DNA of 64,000 bases, taken from positions 1 to 64,000 of the forward strand of contig NC_090132.1 in assembly GCF_040581485.1 (NCBI RefSeq). The letters are read 5' to 3'. Positions 19,854 through 29,829 of the stretch are shown here, in pieces. The DNA is from Linepithema humile (lineage: Eukaryota > Arthropoda > Insecta > Hymenoptera > Formicidae). The position numbers and the translations under genes were made by a program. Position 1 is the stretch's first letter. Each line of letters begins with the position of its first letter. The notes under the pieces were generated by a model. That model ran no database searches. It had not been told where the DNA came from and saw nothing but the letters and a program-made list of their open reading frames with translations.

Positions 19854-19910
<57 letters not shown>
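19733..19910 (+). mobile_element. Possible 3' fragment of a plus-strand retrotransposon with 56-nt poly(A)
   Basis: About 120 bp of GC-rich sequence directly follows the telomeric block and ends in 56 A residues. Its ends can pair (CTGACTCTG near 19733 with CAGAGTCAG near 19833). A strong hairpin next to a poly(A) tail resembles the 3' ends of B and C, but on the opposite strand. It may be a 5'-truncated element inserted in the reverse orientation. Confidence 0.45.
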
Positions 19911-19914
<4 letters not shown>

Positions 19915-19945
19915 CCATTTAAAATTTCCGTTAAAAAAAAATTAT

Positions 19946-19989
<44 letters not shown>

Positions 19990-20303
19990 GGGGAAATGCC
20001 TACGCATACCCCCTCCCCCAGGATGGGGAGGGGGTTATGTGGGACTTGCACCCACTAAAACCCCTTGGTGTTCCTCTCGTGCGTTTATAGGGAGAGCACT
20101 GGGGTCGCGTTAGCATTCTACCAGTGCCCTCCCACGCTTTTTGTGACCCTCTTATGGAGGGTCACCTATCCTATCTTGATTGAACCGGAATGCGGGAACA
20201 CTTCGCATTCCGGTTACAACTCGTGGGTCGACGTGCAATGAGGGGTCGGTGAATTCCGCACTGGCCCATCTGCCGACCCTGGAGAAAGGAAAACATAAGG
20301 GGG

Positions 20304-23300
20304 TTAGAGGATGGAGGACAAGTATGCCCTCCTCCTCGCTCCCCCCCTCCTTCTCCGAGAGAGAGGGGCATCTGGCGCCACCTCTCTCTCCCTTTCCGCG
20401 GCCTCCTTTGCGAACATTACGTCTTCGCAAAAGGAGACCGCGGCCTGCCACTCGCTCTCCCCATCGAGCATGTGTTGTACCATGCTCGACAGGGAGAGCC
20501 CCTCCTCTTCCCCTAAATGGAGCGAGTCCCGGAGGACACGGCGTCCCCCATCCCATGCTGGGCATTCCAGCAGGGTGTGGTCCGCCGTGTCCCCGGTACT
20601 TTCGCAATGGTGACAACCCCCCGTGGGCTCTCTCCCTATGCGGTGCAGGTACTCCCCGAAACATCCGTGTCCGGTGAGCACCTGCACCAATCTAAACGTA
20701 AGTTGTCCCGGCCGTCCATCCACCCAGTCTTTGAACACCGGGCGGATGGCCCCGGCGACGCGCGCCCCTGATCTGGATGTCGTATGGACGACATTCCCCT
20801 CCCAGATTCCTATGTAGCGTCGCCGGGTGTGTAGCCGCCGCACTTCCTCCCTTCGCGAGTTGCCAGCTCCGATCTCCCCACCAGGTCCCTCCCGCCGGCG
20901 ACGCACCCGGTCCCAGTAAAGGTCCGAGTACATCGCCGCCGCGAGGGTCCACGGAAGCGAAGCGATCCCGCGATTATACACGCCGCCTCCCACGAGACGG
21001 TCCGGTACCCCTTTATTATACCGACGGCCAGGCAGGGCTGCGTCTGTCGTATTATCGACCGGCAGCGCCGACTGGCCGCCATTTTCTCCGCCCAAATAGG
21101 GGCCCCATATAGGGCCATACTTTGGACCGCCCCGTTGTAGAGACGACGTGCTCCCTCCCCCGGCCCCCCGAGATTGACCATGAGGCGCCGCAGGCAGAAG
21201 GCCGCGGCCCTTATTCGGGGGGCCAAGCGCGTGAAGTGCGGCTCGAAACTCCACCGGCTGTCGAGGACCAGGCCCAGATACTTCATCTGGGCCCGGACCT
21301 CGACCTCGGTACCCTCTATCAGGAGCCGGGTCCCCCGCGGCGGTCCCCTCACTCGCGGCCCCGCGAACCACACCGCCTCGGTCTTTCGCAGCGCCACGTT
21401 GAGACCCAGCCCCCTAATCCTGCCCACGAGGAGTTCCACCCCGGCTGTGGCGAGCCTGCTCGTCTCGCCCCAGTCCCTCCTTCGCGCTAGGAGCAAGGTG
21501 TCGTTCGCATAGCAGACGACACCGAGCCCCCTCAGGAGGGCAGCCCGCAATACTCCGTCGTATGCGAGTCCCACAGTATCGGTCCCAGCACCGATCCCTG
21601 CGGGACCCCGCATCGAACCCCTCTCCGGTGTTCCGCCCCGTATTTTCCCGGGTATGTGAGCCACCTGTCGCTGAGGTAGTCCCCGACGACCGACCGCACA
21701 TACGCGGGCACCCGGTGATAGACGAACGCCCGGCGTATGCATTCCCAGGGGATGGTGTTGAAGGCATTGGCGATGTCCAAGGACACCGCGATCACCACCA
21801 TCTTCCGGGAAACAGCTTCATCCGCGAAGGTCCTTACGCGTTGAATCGCATCGATAGTCGAGCGACCCCCGCGGAATCCGTACTGGCAGTCGGCCAGATC
21901 GGGTCCCACCCGCGACTGGTAGTCGTTGATTCGCGTCGCGATGATGCGCTCAAACATCTTTCCCGCTTCATTTAATAAACAAATGGGGCGGTATGCCGAG
22001 GGGGACTCGGCGGGCCTACTCTCCTTAGGGATCAGAACTAGCCTGGCCCTCTTCCACTCGGGGGGAATATCGCCCGGTCTCGAGGCATCTGTTCAACAGA
22101 TGACTCAGACCGTCTTCCAGGGCCTCTGTGGCCAAGGCCAGCGCCCTGGCGGGGACGCCGTCCGGACCCGGCGCCGTTTTCTTCGCCTTGATCCGGTCGA
22201 CGGCCCCTTTGAGCTCGCCGGACGTGATCCCCAGCTCCTCCGTCCAGTTGTTCGACTCCCGGACGGGGGCTACTCCCGAGGGGTCGTCGCAGTCCCGCCC
22301 CAGAGGGAACAGGGCCGCAACGATGTCCCCCAGGAGCCGGGGATCCAACCGCTCGGTCGTGGGGGGGCCACTGTCGGGCAACTTTTTCCTAACGATTTTA
22401 TACGGCCTCCCCCACGGATCCTTGTCGATCGTCCCAACGAGCTCCTCCCAGGCACCAGCCTTGGCCTGCCTTATGGCCCGCTGAAGAGCCTTACGAGCCA
22501 AATTGTAAGACTTCCACAGCGGGGCCGCTGCCGTATCCGCGTCCCGATCCTGCCGTCTACGGCGATGGGTGTACTGGCGGCGCGCCCGGTTACACTCCTC
22601 TCTCAGCCGTGAGAGCTCGGGCGTCCACCAGTACACCCCCCGTCGGCGGGGGGCCGCCCGTATCCGGGGCATAGCCATGTCACAGATTCGCTCCATGGCC
22701 CCCCGGAGCCAGGCGGCCCCCTCGTCGACGTCCTCTAACACCCTGGGTCTTGCGTCGAGGACCCAGGCCTCCACGACAGCGGCTGCCATAAACAGGTCCC
22801 GGTTTAGGCGTCTCTGCGCCCATTTGGTGGAAGTCCCCCTCCCGCCGCCGGCGGGCAGTCCGGGCAGGGCTCCGAGGGAGGGATCGGAGACCGCGAATCT
22901 CACGTACCGATGATCGGAGAGTGTCTTCTCCTCCTCCATCACGCCCCACCCGGACACCATGCGCGAGGCGCGGGGGCATGCGAACGTCACATCTATTACC
23001 GAGCCCCCATTGCGCCTGACGCAGGTGAGGGCCGATCCTCGGCTGATCACGCCGAGGCCCAGTCCCGCCACCCACCGGTCGAGCGTCTCGCCCCTCGCGT
23101 CCGTGACCGGGGATCCCCACGCCGAGTGTTTGGCGTTGAAATCCCCGGCCACTATGATTGGGAGGGCCGGAAGCAGCCTAATCGCCGCCTCTAGCTCTCC
23201 CAGTTCCCCCTCGAATGGGGTGAGCGTCCGATTCGGCGAGAGGTATACTCCCACCACTAACATTTCCCCCCATCTTGCGATCGCAAAGCCCCTCCCCCCT

Positions 23301-23515
23301 CCTGTTTTGGAGAGGGGAAGGGCCTCGCGGCCGCCTTCTCCTACGATGGCCGCCAAGCCGCACGCACTCCCGATCCAGTTCGACCTGGTCGGGACCGCGT
23401 ACGGCTCGGCCACTATGGCCAGGCCAGTTCTCCACTCCACCAGGCGCTGAACAAAGAGGTCCTGCGCCGCAGCGGAGTGGTTGAGGTTTGCCTGAAGGAC
23501 GCCACGGACCGCCAT
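20304..23515 (-). pseudogene. Element D ORF2: broken endonuclease-reverse transcriptase
   Basis: The endonuclease half is open (about 22080-23515, QANLNHSAAAQD, GDFNAKHSAW, SDHRYVRF). The reading frame then shifts near 22080, again near 21600, and again around 20850-21100, so the reverse transcriptase lies in three frames. Recognisable blocks are QYGFRGGRSTIDAI, LDIANAF, GVPQGSVLGP and a C-terminal finger (CHHCESTGDTADHTLLEC). The active-site box reads YAND instead of YADD, removing a catalytic aspartate. The ORF1-ORF2 joint is TAA-AA-ATG, the same 2-nt spacing as in element A. Confidence 0.88.
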
Positions 23516-23517
23516 TT

Positions 23518-24402
23518 TTAGGCCGTGTCTATGGCCTCCTCCAGGCCGCTATTCAACACGCGGGAGAGAGTATCCACCCCAGAGGAGGGAGTGGGTAGAG
23601 CCTCTTGTCCACCCACTCTCTCCTCTCCTACCCCTTTTCTTTTCGCATTACCTCTCCCTCTTTTGGGGGGAGGGGCACATGCTTTTGACCCCAACCTATG
23701 ATTATTGGGCCGTCCCAGATCTGTGCAAAGGGGGCACCTGGGGGCCGCGTTACATGCAGCCGCCAAGTGTCCCCCCTGCCCGCAACGGTAACATCTATCG
23801 CTTCGGTCCACCTCCGCTGTGCACTGCTGCCTCGTGTGTCCTGCCTCCAGGCAGCGGAAACATTGTAGTGGGCGGGCTCTCAGTGGCTCTATCTTTGCCA
23901 TCGTCCATCCCACTCTTAACTTCCCTAGTGCCGCCAGTTTGGCTGCGGCTTTCACGGGGCACCTGAGCCAGTATCCGGCCTTCTGTGATGCCACAATTCT
24001 GCGGGTGCCTACCTGCACCTCGTGCTCGGGGCAGCCCCCGGCCTCGGCCACGGCGAGTTTTAATTCCTCTTCCGTGACCGAGATGTCCACTCCTTGTATG
24101 CGTAGCTCGGATCGGGCAACCGGTCTGCTTATTTGGATCCCCATTTGAACTCCGATCGTTTCTCTCAGTCGATCCGCCAATTTGTCCGCCTTTGCATTGC
24201 TTCCCTCTCCTGGAACCTCCATGAGGTATCCACTTCTCGTCGGTCTGCTCCTTAAGTAGTCGACCTCGATTTCCTTGAGAGGGACCCTCTTCCTTGCTTC
24301 AGAGAGGATCTTTTCCCAGGAATGTTTCTCCTCCGTCTCCGGGGGGATGGTTAGTACCACCGCCGCAGTTTGGCGCGGCGCTCTCGTAACGTATTGCAAC
24401 AT
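23518..24402 (-). pseudogene. Element D ORF1 remnant (C-terminal Gag half)
   Basis: The 294 open codons start inside the conserved domain (RQTAAVVLTIPPE) and keep all three zinc knuckles (CFRCLEAGHTRQQC, CYRCGQGGHLAAAC, then a CX2CX8HX6C finger). The N-terminal half found in A, B and C is missing. The apparent start codon lies within a 10-bp tandem repeat and is probably not a real start. Confidence 0.8.
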
Positions 24403-24430
24403 ATTACAACGTATTACAACATATTACAAC
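24391..24430. repeat. Four tandem copies of a 10-bp unit at the D truncation point
   Basis: The unit RTATTACAAC is repeated four times exactly where homology to Gag ends. Such short repeats at a 5' truncation suggest slippage or microhomology during insertion. Confidence 0.8.
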
Positions 24431-25062
24431 CTCACTAATACTTGTAATTAGAAATTTTCAAAGTCTCGCCTGACCGATGAAGGGAAAAAAAAAAAAAAAA
24501 AGTTCCCAAACTCGCGGGTTCCAACGACGTTTCTCGACCTCCCGAACACGTGGGACCCCACTTTTCGGAACCTGAAAAAAAAATAATTAATCAAAATAAT
24601 TAGTACGAAAGTCGCTTGCGAGAAAATTCTTTGTCTCCATTTATCTCGGAAACCTTTCGAGATACACGCTTGTATAAAGGGTTCCGTGGGAAAGGGTCGA
24701 GTTGCGTCGAATGCCACCGGTCCCGAGGCCGTCCGACCAACCCCCGCCGAGATATAAGGGATGAAGGGTGAAAAGAGAAAAAAAAATTTACAATTTCGGC
24801 AAACGACCGCGCGCGTTCGAAACACCTCCCCGTGCTCTCCGATTAAGGTCCTGAGGTCCGACCCTCCATCTCCCGTAATTACCGAGTTACCGAATTTAAA
24901 AGGTCGACGATCGAAATCTTTCGGGGGCTCGTGAGCCCAAACCGAGCTTTGCCGCCGTATAGTTCATAGGGCCAAAGTTGCTTGTCTCGTCAAGTACTAT
25001 CGTTCTACCTGCTCACTTTTTTTCGTAACTTTGTATTTCCGGGATTTCCATTACCTAACCAT
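24431..25062. other. Subtelomeric spacer, no gene recognised
   Basis: Moderately GC-rich sequence with an 18-nt A run near 24485 and no long ORF with family features. It could be remnant 5' UTR or unrelated subtelomeric DNA. Confidence 0.5.
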
Positions 25063-25109
25063 CCCACGGTGAGCCTTCTCACCACGACAAGGTGGCGCAC
25101 AACGAGAAG
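25063..25109 (-). other. Orphan 5' half of a ribozyme like that of element A
   Basis: 47 bp match the element A 5' terminus: P1 CCTTCTC/GAGAAGG, the P2 5' strand, P3 and the start of P4. The P4 3' strand, J4/2 and P2 3' strand are missing, and no telomeric repeat adjoins. It is a relic of another telomeric element about 13 kb inside the A copy. Confidence 0.8.
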
Positions 25110-25114
25110 GTTGA

Positions 25115-25143
25115 TCTGGACCTGACATCTGGACCTGACATCT
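25115..25143. repeat. 13-bp tandem duplication
   Basis: The unit CTGGACCTGACAT occurs twice in tandem beside the orphan ribozyme fragment. Confidence 0.8.
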
Positions 25144-25377
25144 GAAATGTTTTAATCCTAGATTTTAATTTTTGAATTTTATTTTTTGCTCTAAATTGTA
25201 AAACGTTGAGAAATTTAGTTGTCGACCGGGTTTTGAACTGGGGATCTTTCGTTTCACAAACCTATCGCTTAATTTGCTGCCCCACAACAGCTCCACTACT
25301 TTTCCTTTTTATCTGGTTATTTATGGCGATTAAGACGACAATGAATAGAACGAGAGTTTATTCTCAAAATATTTCAA

Positions 25378-25423
25378 AAAAGAAAAAAAAAAAAAAAAAA
25401 AAAAAAAAGGTGCTAAGAGCGCA
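25378..25423 (+). other. Poly(A) run followed by ribozyme 3'-half sequence in inverted orientation
   Basis: After about 29 A residues comes GGTGCTAAGAGCGCA. This equals the P4 end, J4/2 and P2 3' strand of the B/C ribozyme, but here on the plus strand. A 15-base match is unlikely by chance in this window. It may be the other piece of a rearranged element. Confidence 0.5.
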
Positions 25424-25465
25424 TTTATCTTTAGAGGTAAAAGTTGAAATAATTTTGAAATAATT

Positions 25466-26040
25466 TTGAAAGTTGAAATAATTTTATGTTACCTTAAAGA
25501 AAAAGTGTATACAGAAGTATCAAATACTCGAGAAAACATGGTGGAACGTATTAGATATGTTTGCGCACAAATAATGCCAGATACACTTTCTACATGTGTA
25601 CAAGTATTCCAAGCTCGAGTTAATAAATGCATCGAAATGGTAGGTCATCATTTCGAGCATTTATTGTAATTGAATAGTGAGAGGCGAGGGAACTCACCGA
25701 AATAAAGCACCCCGATGGTGAGAGAAAATGGCAAAAACTAATTTTCACTGATTACAGCGCTATCTATCACGATTCGGAGGAAAAAAAAAAAAAAAAATCT
25801 TGGACAAAACTTACGTATTTTTTCCAAAGAATCCGATTCTGCAATAAAGAATGGGGGTTTCCATTTGAAATTTCAAAGTTGCCACCCGCCCCATCCCCAA
25901 GGGGAGGTGGAGGCGGGTTAATTTTTACACAGGCAGACGTCCCCCTTGATAATATTAAAAGTTTATTTGGAACATTTTTTCGTACAATGCTCATTTTTCG
26001 AAATATTTAGTTGTCTCAAGTTAAATGGGACACTCTGTAT
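25466..26040 (+). mobile_element. Remnant of a DDE transposon with a terminal sequence
   Basis: A short ORF (25466-25669) looks like the C-terminal tail of insect DDE transposases (VYTEVSNTRENMVERIR, ending HHFEHLL). About 340 bp downstream is a typical transposon end (26011-26040, TTGTCTCAAGTTAAATGGGA then CACTCTGTAT) leading into (TA)n. The rest of the transposase is missing. The family assignment (Tc1/mariner-like) is by resemblance only. Confidence 0.55.
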
Positions 26041-26383
26041 ATATATATATATATATATATAGGGTGGCTCCGAACGTTCCGGCGAGGTTTTGAAATCTTA
26101 TAAGATTTCATTCTAAACCAAAAATTTCCTACAAATATGGATCGAAAAATGCTTCCTTAAAAAGTTAACGCCTAAAAACCTCTGAAATCACGGTTATTTT
26201 ATACATTTTTTACAAATATCAGTAAATACCGTTGATATAACAAATATTTGCGTATTTTCCGTTTGAAAAAATTCTAGGCATTTTTAAGTTGATCCAATAA
26301 GAATTATTTCTCAAGAGTAGATCATATAGAGTTCTGTGCAATTGCTGCGTAACTAGACGTTATCCGTACTCGTGTTATCTAGG

Positions 26384-26480
26384 GCTGCGTTCTGAAATTC
26401 ACTGGCAGTACTGAAAATCTACAATATACGTAACGTAAACTGTAGATTTTCAGTACTGGCAGTGAATTGTGGAACACAGC
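26384..26480. repeat. Foldback element with 40-bp arms
   Basis: The arms 26384-26423 and 26441-26480 are inverted copies with only a few mismatches around a 17-bp loop. The size and shape fit a miniature inverted-repeat transposable element. Confidence 0.75.
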
Positions 26481-26692
26481 TTAGGAATGGCTTAGCGCGT
26501 GAAAGAGAGCGCATACGTACACAGTACGTCGCGTCGCTTGCGTGCGGGAGGAAGTCATCCTTATTCCATCCCCCAGTGCGTAGAATATTCCATCCCCTTT
26601 CCCTCTTTGCATTATCCCTAGTTTTTTTACGTTTTTATTCATTTTCTACTATTACTGTGCTATTTTAGTAAAAAAAAAAAAAAAAAAAAAAA

Positions 26693-26881
26693 TCATTTAT
26701 TTGTCAAAAATTCTAACTCTTCTTTAATATGTTCCAATATTAATAATACCAAATCTTTACTTAATCTAAATCGCATTTTAAATTTAACGTCATCTAATGT
26801 TTCAAAATAATTAACTCGCTGTTTAAATCTTTTTCTTCTTCGTTCAAATTGTTCAATATTCTTATCATCGGAATCTGAGGA
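26693..26881 (-). pseudogene. Harbinger-like transposase N-terminal fragment
   Basis: On the minus strand a short open stretch reads FERRRKRFKQRVNYFETLDD and then FKMRFRLSKDLVLLILEHI, which resembles the start of PIF/Harbinger (HARBI1-type) nucleases. An in-frame stop follows and a 22-nt A run lies just beyond. No catalytic DDE part remains. It could also be an exon of a decayed domesticated copy. Confidence 0.5.
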
Positions 26882-27264
26882 TCACAAAAGATTAAAATAC
26901 GCCATCGTATCGACAAAATAATAATTATTATTTTTCACAATTATTTTTAACGTATCTGTAACGTGTCAAGCACTGTCGATGAGTGTTGAGTTTGAGTTTT
27001 GACAAGATGTTATCCAATAAAGGTCAGGATACATATTTGATAATATTATCATATTATATTCTTATAATATTATCATATATAAAAATAAAAAAAAAATAAA
27101 ATAAAAATAGATTATTGCTAGTAACATTTCTTAAAAACGGCGTTTAATTACTTTGAACGGTCGAGATCGACCGTTTAATTTAAACTCGGTTTACAGATAT
27201 TTAAACGCCGTTAAATAATTGGTAGAAACTAATATTCAAGTTAAGTTGAGATAACCGAATGTCA

Positions 27265-27429
27265 CTAGGGCCGATATTCATAGTCCGTTCTTATATTCAA
27301 GATCGTCTTAAGCACGAACTTATATTCGCTCTCTTCGTCAGACACAATCTATGTGTGACGAAGAGAGCGAATATAAGTCCGTGCTTAAGACGATTTTGAA
27401 TATAAGAACGGACTATGAATACCGCCCTA
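27265..27429. mobile_element. Near-perfect foldback element (76-bp arms)
   Basis: The left arm begins CTAGGGCCGATATTCATAGT and the right arm is its inverted copy with about four mismatches. The loop is roughly 12 bp. There is no coding capacity. It lies about 480 bp upstream of the THAP gene start, so it may sit in the promoter. Confidence 0.85.
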
Positions 27430-27906
27430 GGGTTAAATTTCTTAAACCACGTTGATTGAAACGGCCCTATATATGCGCGACCTCTATATCATACTATTGG
27501 CATACTTGTGCTCGGTTCTATCGACACAATTTATTGTAGAAATTAATCCCTAATAACATTTGGTTAACTTTAGATTAAGTAAGGTTGGTAGAAACGGACG
27601 AAAAACGAACCAATCCGCCTTAGTTTTCAATCTACCTTAGTTTTCTTCAACTCCGAGAGAGGTCTTTGCAGTTTCTTAAAATTATTTGTTATTTGTTCCC
27701 ATCAGTTTCCATTTGTTCCTTTCATTGATAATCTATTGGGATTTATACATTGAGGAAGAATTGTCAGTTGTGTTGCTGTAACAACATTGAGTAAAAAAGA
27801 GATAAATCATAAAGAAAAAGGTACAGTATTGCAACGATTCATAATCAATTTCTATCTTTGTATTATTTAAAATTAATTATTTAAATTTAAATTTTTTAGT
27901 ATTATT

Positions 27907-29298
27907 ATGACCCGTAAATGTGCATTGTGCAAAGAGACCAATTACAAGAAGAACAATTGTAGTTTTTTCTCAGCACCTAAGGATGCAGAAACGCGCAAAA
28001 AGTGGCAAATAGCTCTTAAAACTTATACTGTCACAGATGACACATATGTATGCAGCAGACATTTTCACAAGAATGATATTATTACACATTGGGTCAGTGG
28101 AGTACCACCGCAAGTGATAAAGGTAAACATATTTAATGGTTACAATAATTATAGTAATAAGATAATACACATGCGATCATTAATATTATTGAAGATTATA
28201 TTTATCGTTATAGATTAAATACAAGAAATGTCGATTGCGTCCAGGAGCGGTACCAGGTAGAAATTTGCATTTAGTTAGTAACTTGCAATCGGTAGATAAA
28301 GATACCTTGGATAGATGCAAAGTGGTTACTAAGAATTTGTCTACATTCAAAAAGAAACAAGCATCGAAAGAAAATAAGACTATTTTGTCATCTGAAAGCG
28401 AGAATAATCTGAATGATAATGAAGACGTGTGTATCAAAGCTACTAATGTATATTATCGCATTCACTCCGAACCGCAAGAAGAAAGTGATGAATCTAAGAA
28501 TATCAGAATATTGGGAGATATAAGTGTCTCTAGGCATAGTTCACAGTTGAAGAAATCAAGATCTGTGAAGAAGGAACCGATTGAAATACTTGAATATAAT
28601 AATAATCCTGCTAATGAAACAGTAGAAAGTAGCATCAAGAAGTATAATTCTTCCAAGAAATATTCTGCACATTTTTACCTCAAAAATAAAGCTGTAAATA
28701 ATGCTTTGAAGATGAATGACTTAAAAACGATAAGTAAAATTAACGAAAATGAGATATTATTTGAAGATTTTCTTGAAGTGTACACTGAAGTATCTATACC
28801 ACGTGGTTGGTCCTGTTTAGTGACATCGAAAGGACATGGCACTACAGTAGTATATCTTTATATGAGTGTAACGACGGATGGATTACCTTTTGTAGAGAAA
28901 CAAGTTTTCATAAAAAGTGACATGATATTACGTTATGCTGTAGCTAATAGAGAAATCGATCCACTCATGCACAATCTTGTGACAGAAAGGAAATTTACCA
29001 AAGTGAGAAATTTAGTGGATGTAGAAATACTTATTGACGAGTTTAATCAACGAGTGGTTTGTCAAGGTATAAGTACAATTATTTATTTGTCCTCTGTTCA
29101 GCTAAATTATTTTTTTTTTTTCCTAAAATAGGTATATACAATCCTGTGGACCATGAAGACATCGATATAATTAAAGTTGTACACAAAGATGGAATCAAAT
29201 GGCGACATATTTTTTGTCCATTGATCATGAATAACGATTCATCAAGATGTACAAAATGCACTATATTGTCTCGCATGTTACTGCTACAAAAATCTTGA
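27907..29298 (+). CDS. THAP-domain DNA-binding protein, 411 aa, 3 exons
   Basis: The exons are 27907-28122, 28214-29066 and 29132-29298, with GT-AG introns in phases 0 and 1. The N terminus is a C2CH THAP zinc finger: Cys5, Cys8, Cys49 and His52, with Trp33 and, after the first intron, the characteristic AVP motif (LRPGAVPGRN). THAP domains bind DNA in a sequence-specific way and derive from P-element-type transposases. The middle is Ser/Lys-rich and probably disordered. The C-terminal third (EDFLEVYTEVSIPRGWSCLV onward, to the WRHIFCPLI and CTKC motifs) looks like a folded domain that I cannot name. A possible poly(A) signal, AATAAA, is at 29409. The function is unknown; transcription regulation is likely. 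Confidence 0.85.
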
Positions 29299-29349
29299 AA
29301 ATAATTCCTTTCACATTAGGATTTTAAATTTAAGTCGACTGAAAAATAT

Positions 29350-29682
29350 ACAGGGTGATTCGTAAATGCACAGCGATACTTTATAAACCTAAACCTAAAC
29401 GACTTAGAAATAAACTTTGAATCGATATAACTAAGAAACGTATTTAGTCCTCAAGTATAAGAGACAATTTTTTATGACTTAGATATTTATCAAAGAATTG
29501 TATTATTAGTATAAGTAAACGTTAGGTCAAAATGTATTTTGGCATAAATTATAGCGAAAGGCAAATGCTATAAATATTTTTTTCAACTTGTAACTTGAAG
29601 AATTCAATTAGAAATATATAATACATTTTTTTTATACTTTGGATTTTTTCCAAGTATTGTTACGCATTTGTAAATCATCTTA
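29350..29682. mobile_element. Degenerate terminal-inverted-repeat element
   Basis: CAGGGTGATTCGTAAATGCA at the left pairs imperfectly with an inverted copy near 29655-29682. The interior is AT-rich and non-coding. It is probably an old non-autonomous DNA transposon. Confidence 0.45.
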
Positions 29683-29793
29683 TATATCTTGCGACGAACA
29701 CAAAAATACATAAGAGAATGTGATCATCGATATAAATGCATGGACATTTATGCTCGACATATATTAAATATATTAGCATTTCGACAAAAATTT

Positions 29794-29799
29794 TTTATT
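29794..29799 (-). terminator. Poly(A) signal AATAAA for the phosphatase gene
   Basis: AATAAA on the minus strand, about 31 bp after the stop codon, well placed for cleavage and polyadenylation. Confidence 0.6.
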
Positions 29800-29829
29800 G
29801 CATTTACAATACTGAAATTGCGCAGGTGT

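Larger units (their letters stand above)
19948..24402 (-). mobile_element. Element D: decayed, 5'-truncated R1-clade retrotransposon
   Basis: A 38-nt poly(A) tail (19948-19985), a 3' UTR with the ACTAAAACCCC motif (about 20055), a frameshifted ORF2 and the C-terminal part of ORF1 are present. Coding sequence is GC-rich, unlike element A. No telomeric repeat flanks it, so it is either an old insertion whose repeats were lost or a copy carried inward by rearrangement. It is dead by frameshifts and an active-site change. Confidence 0.88.
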
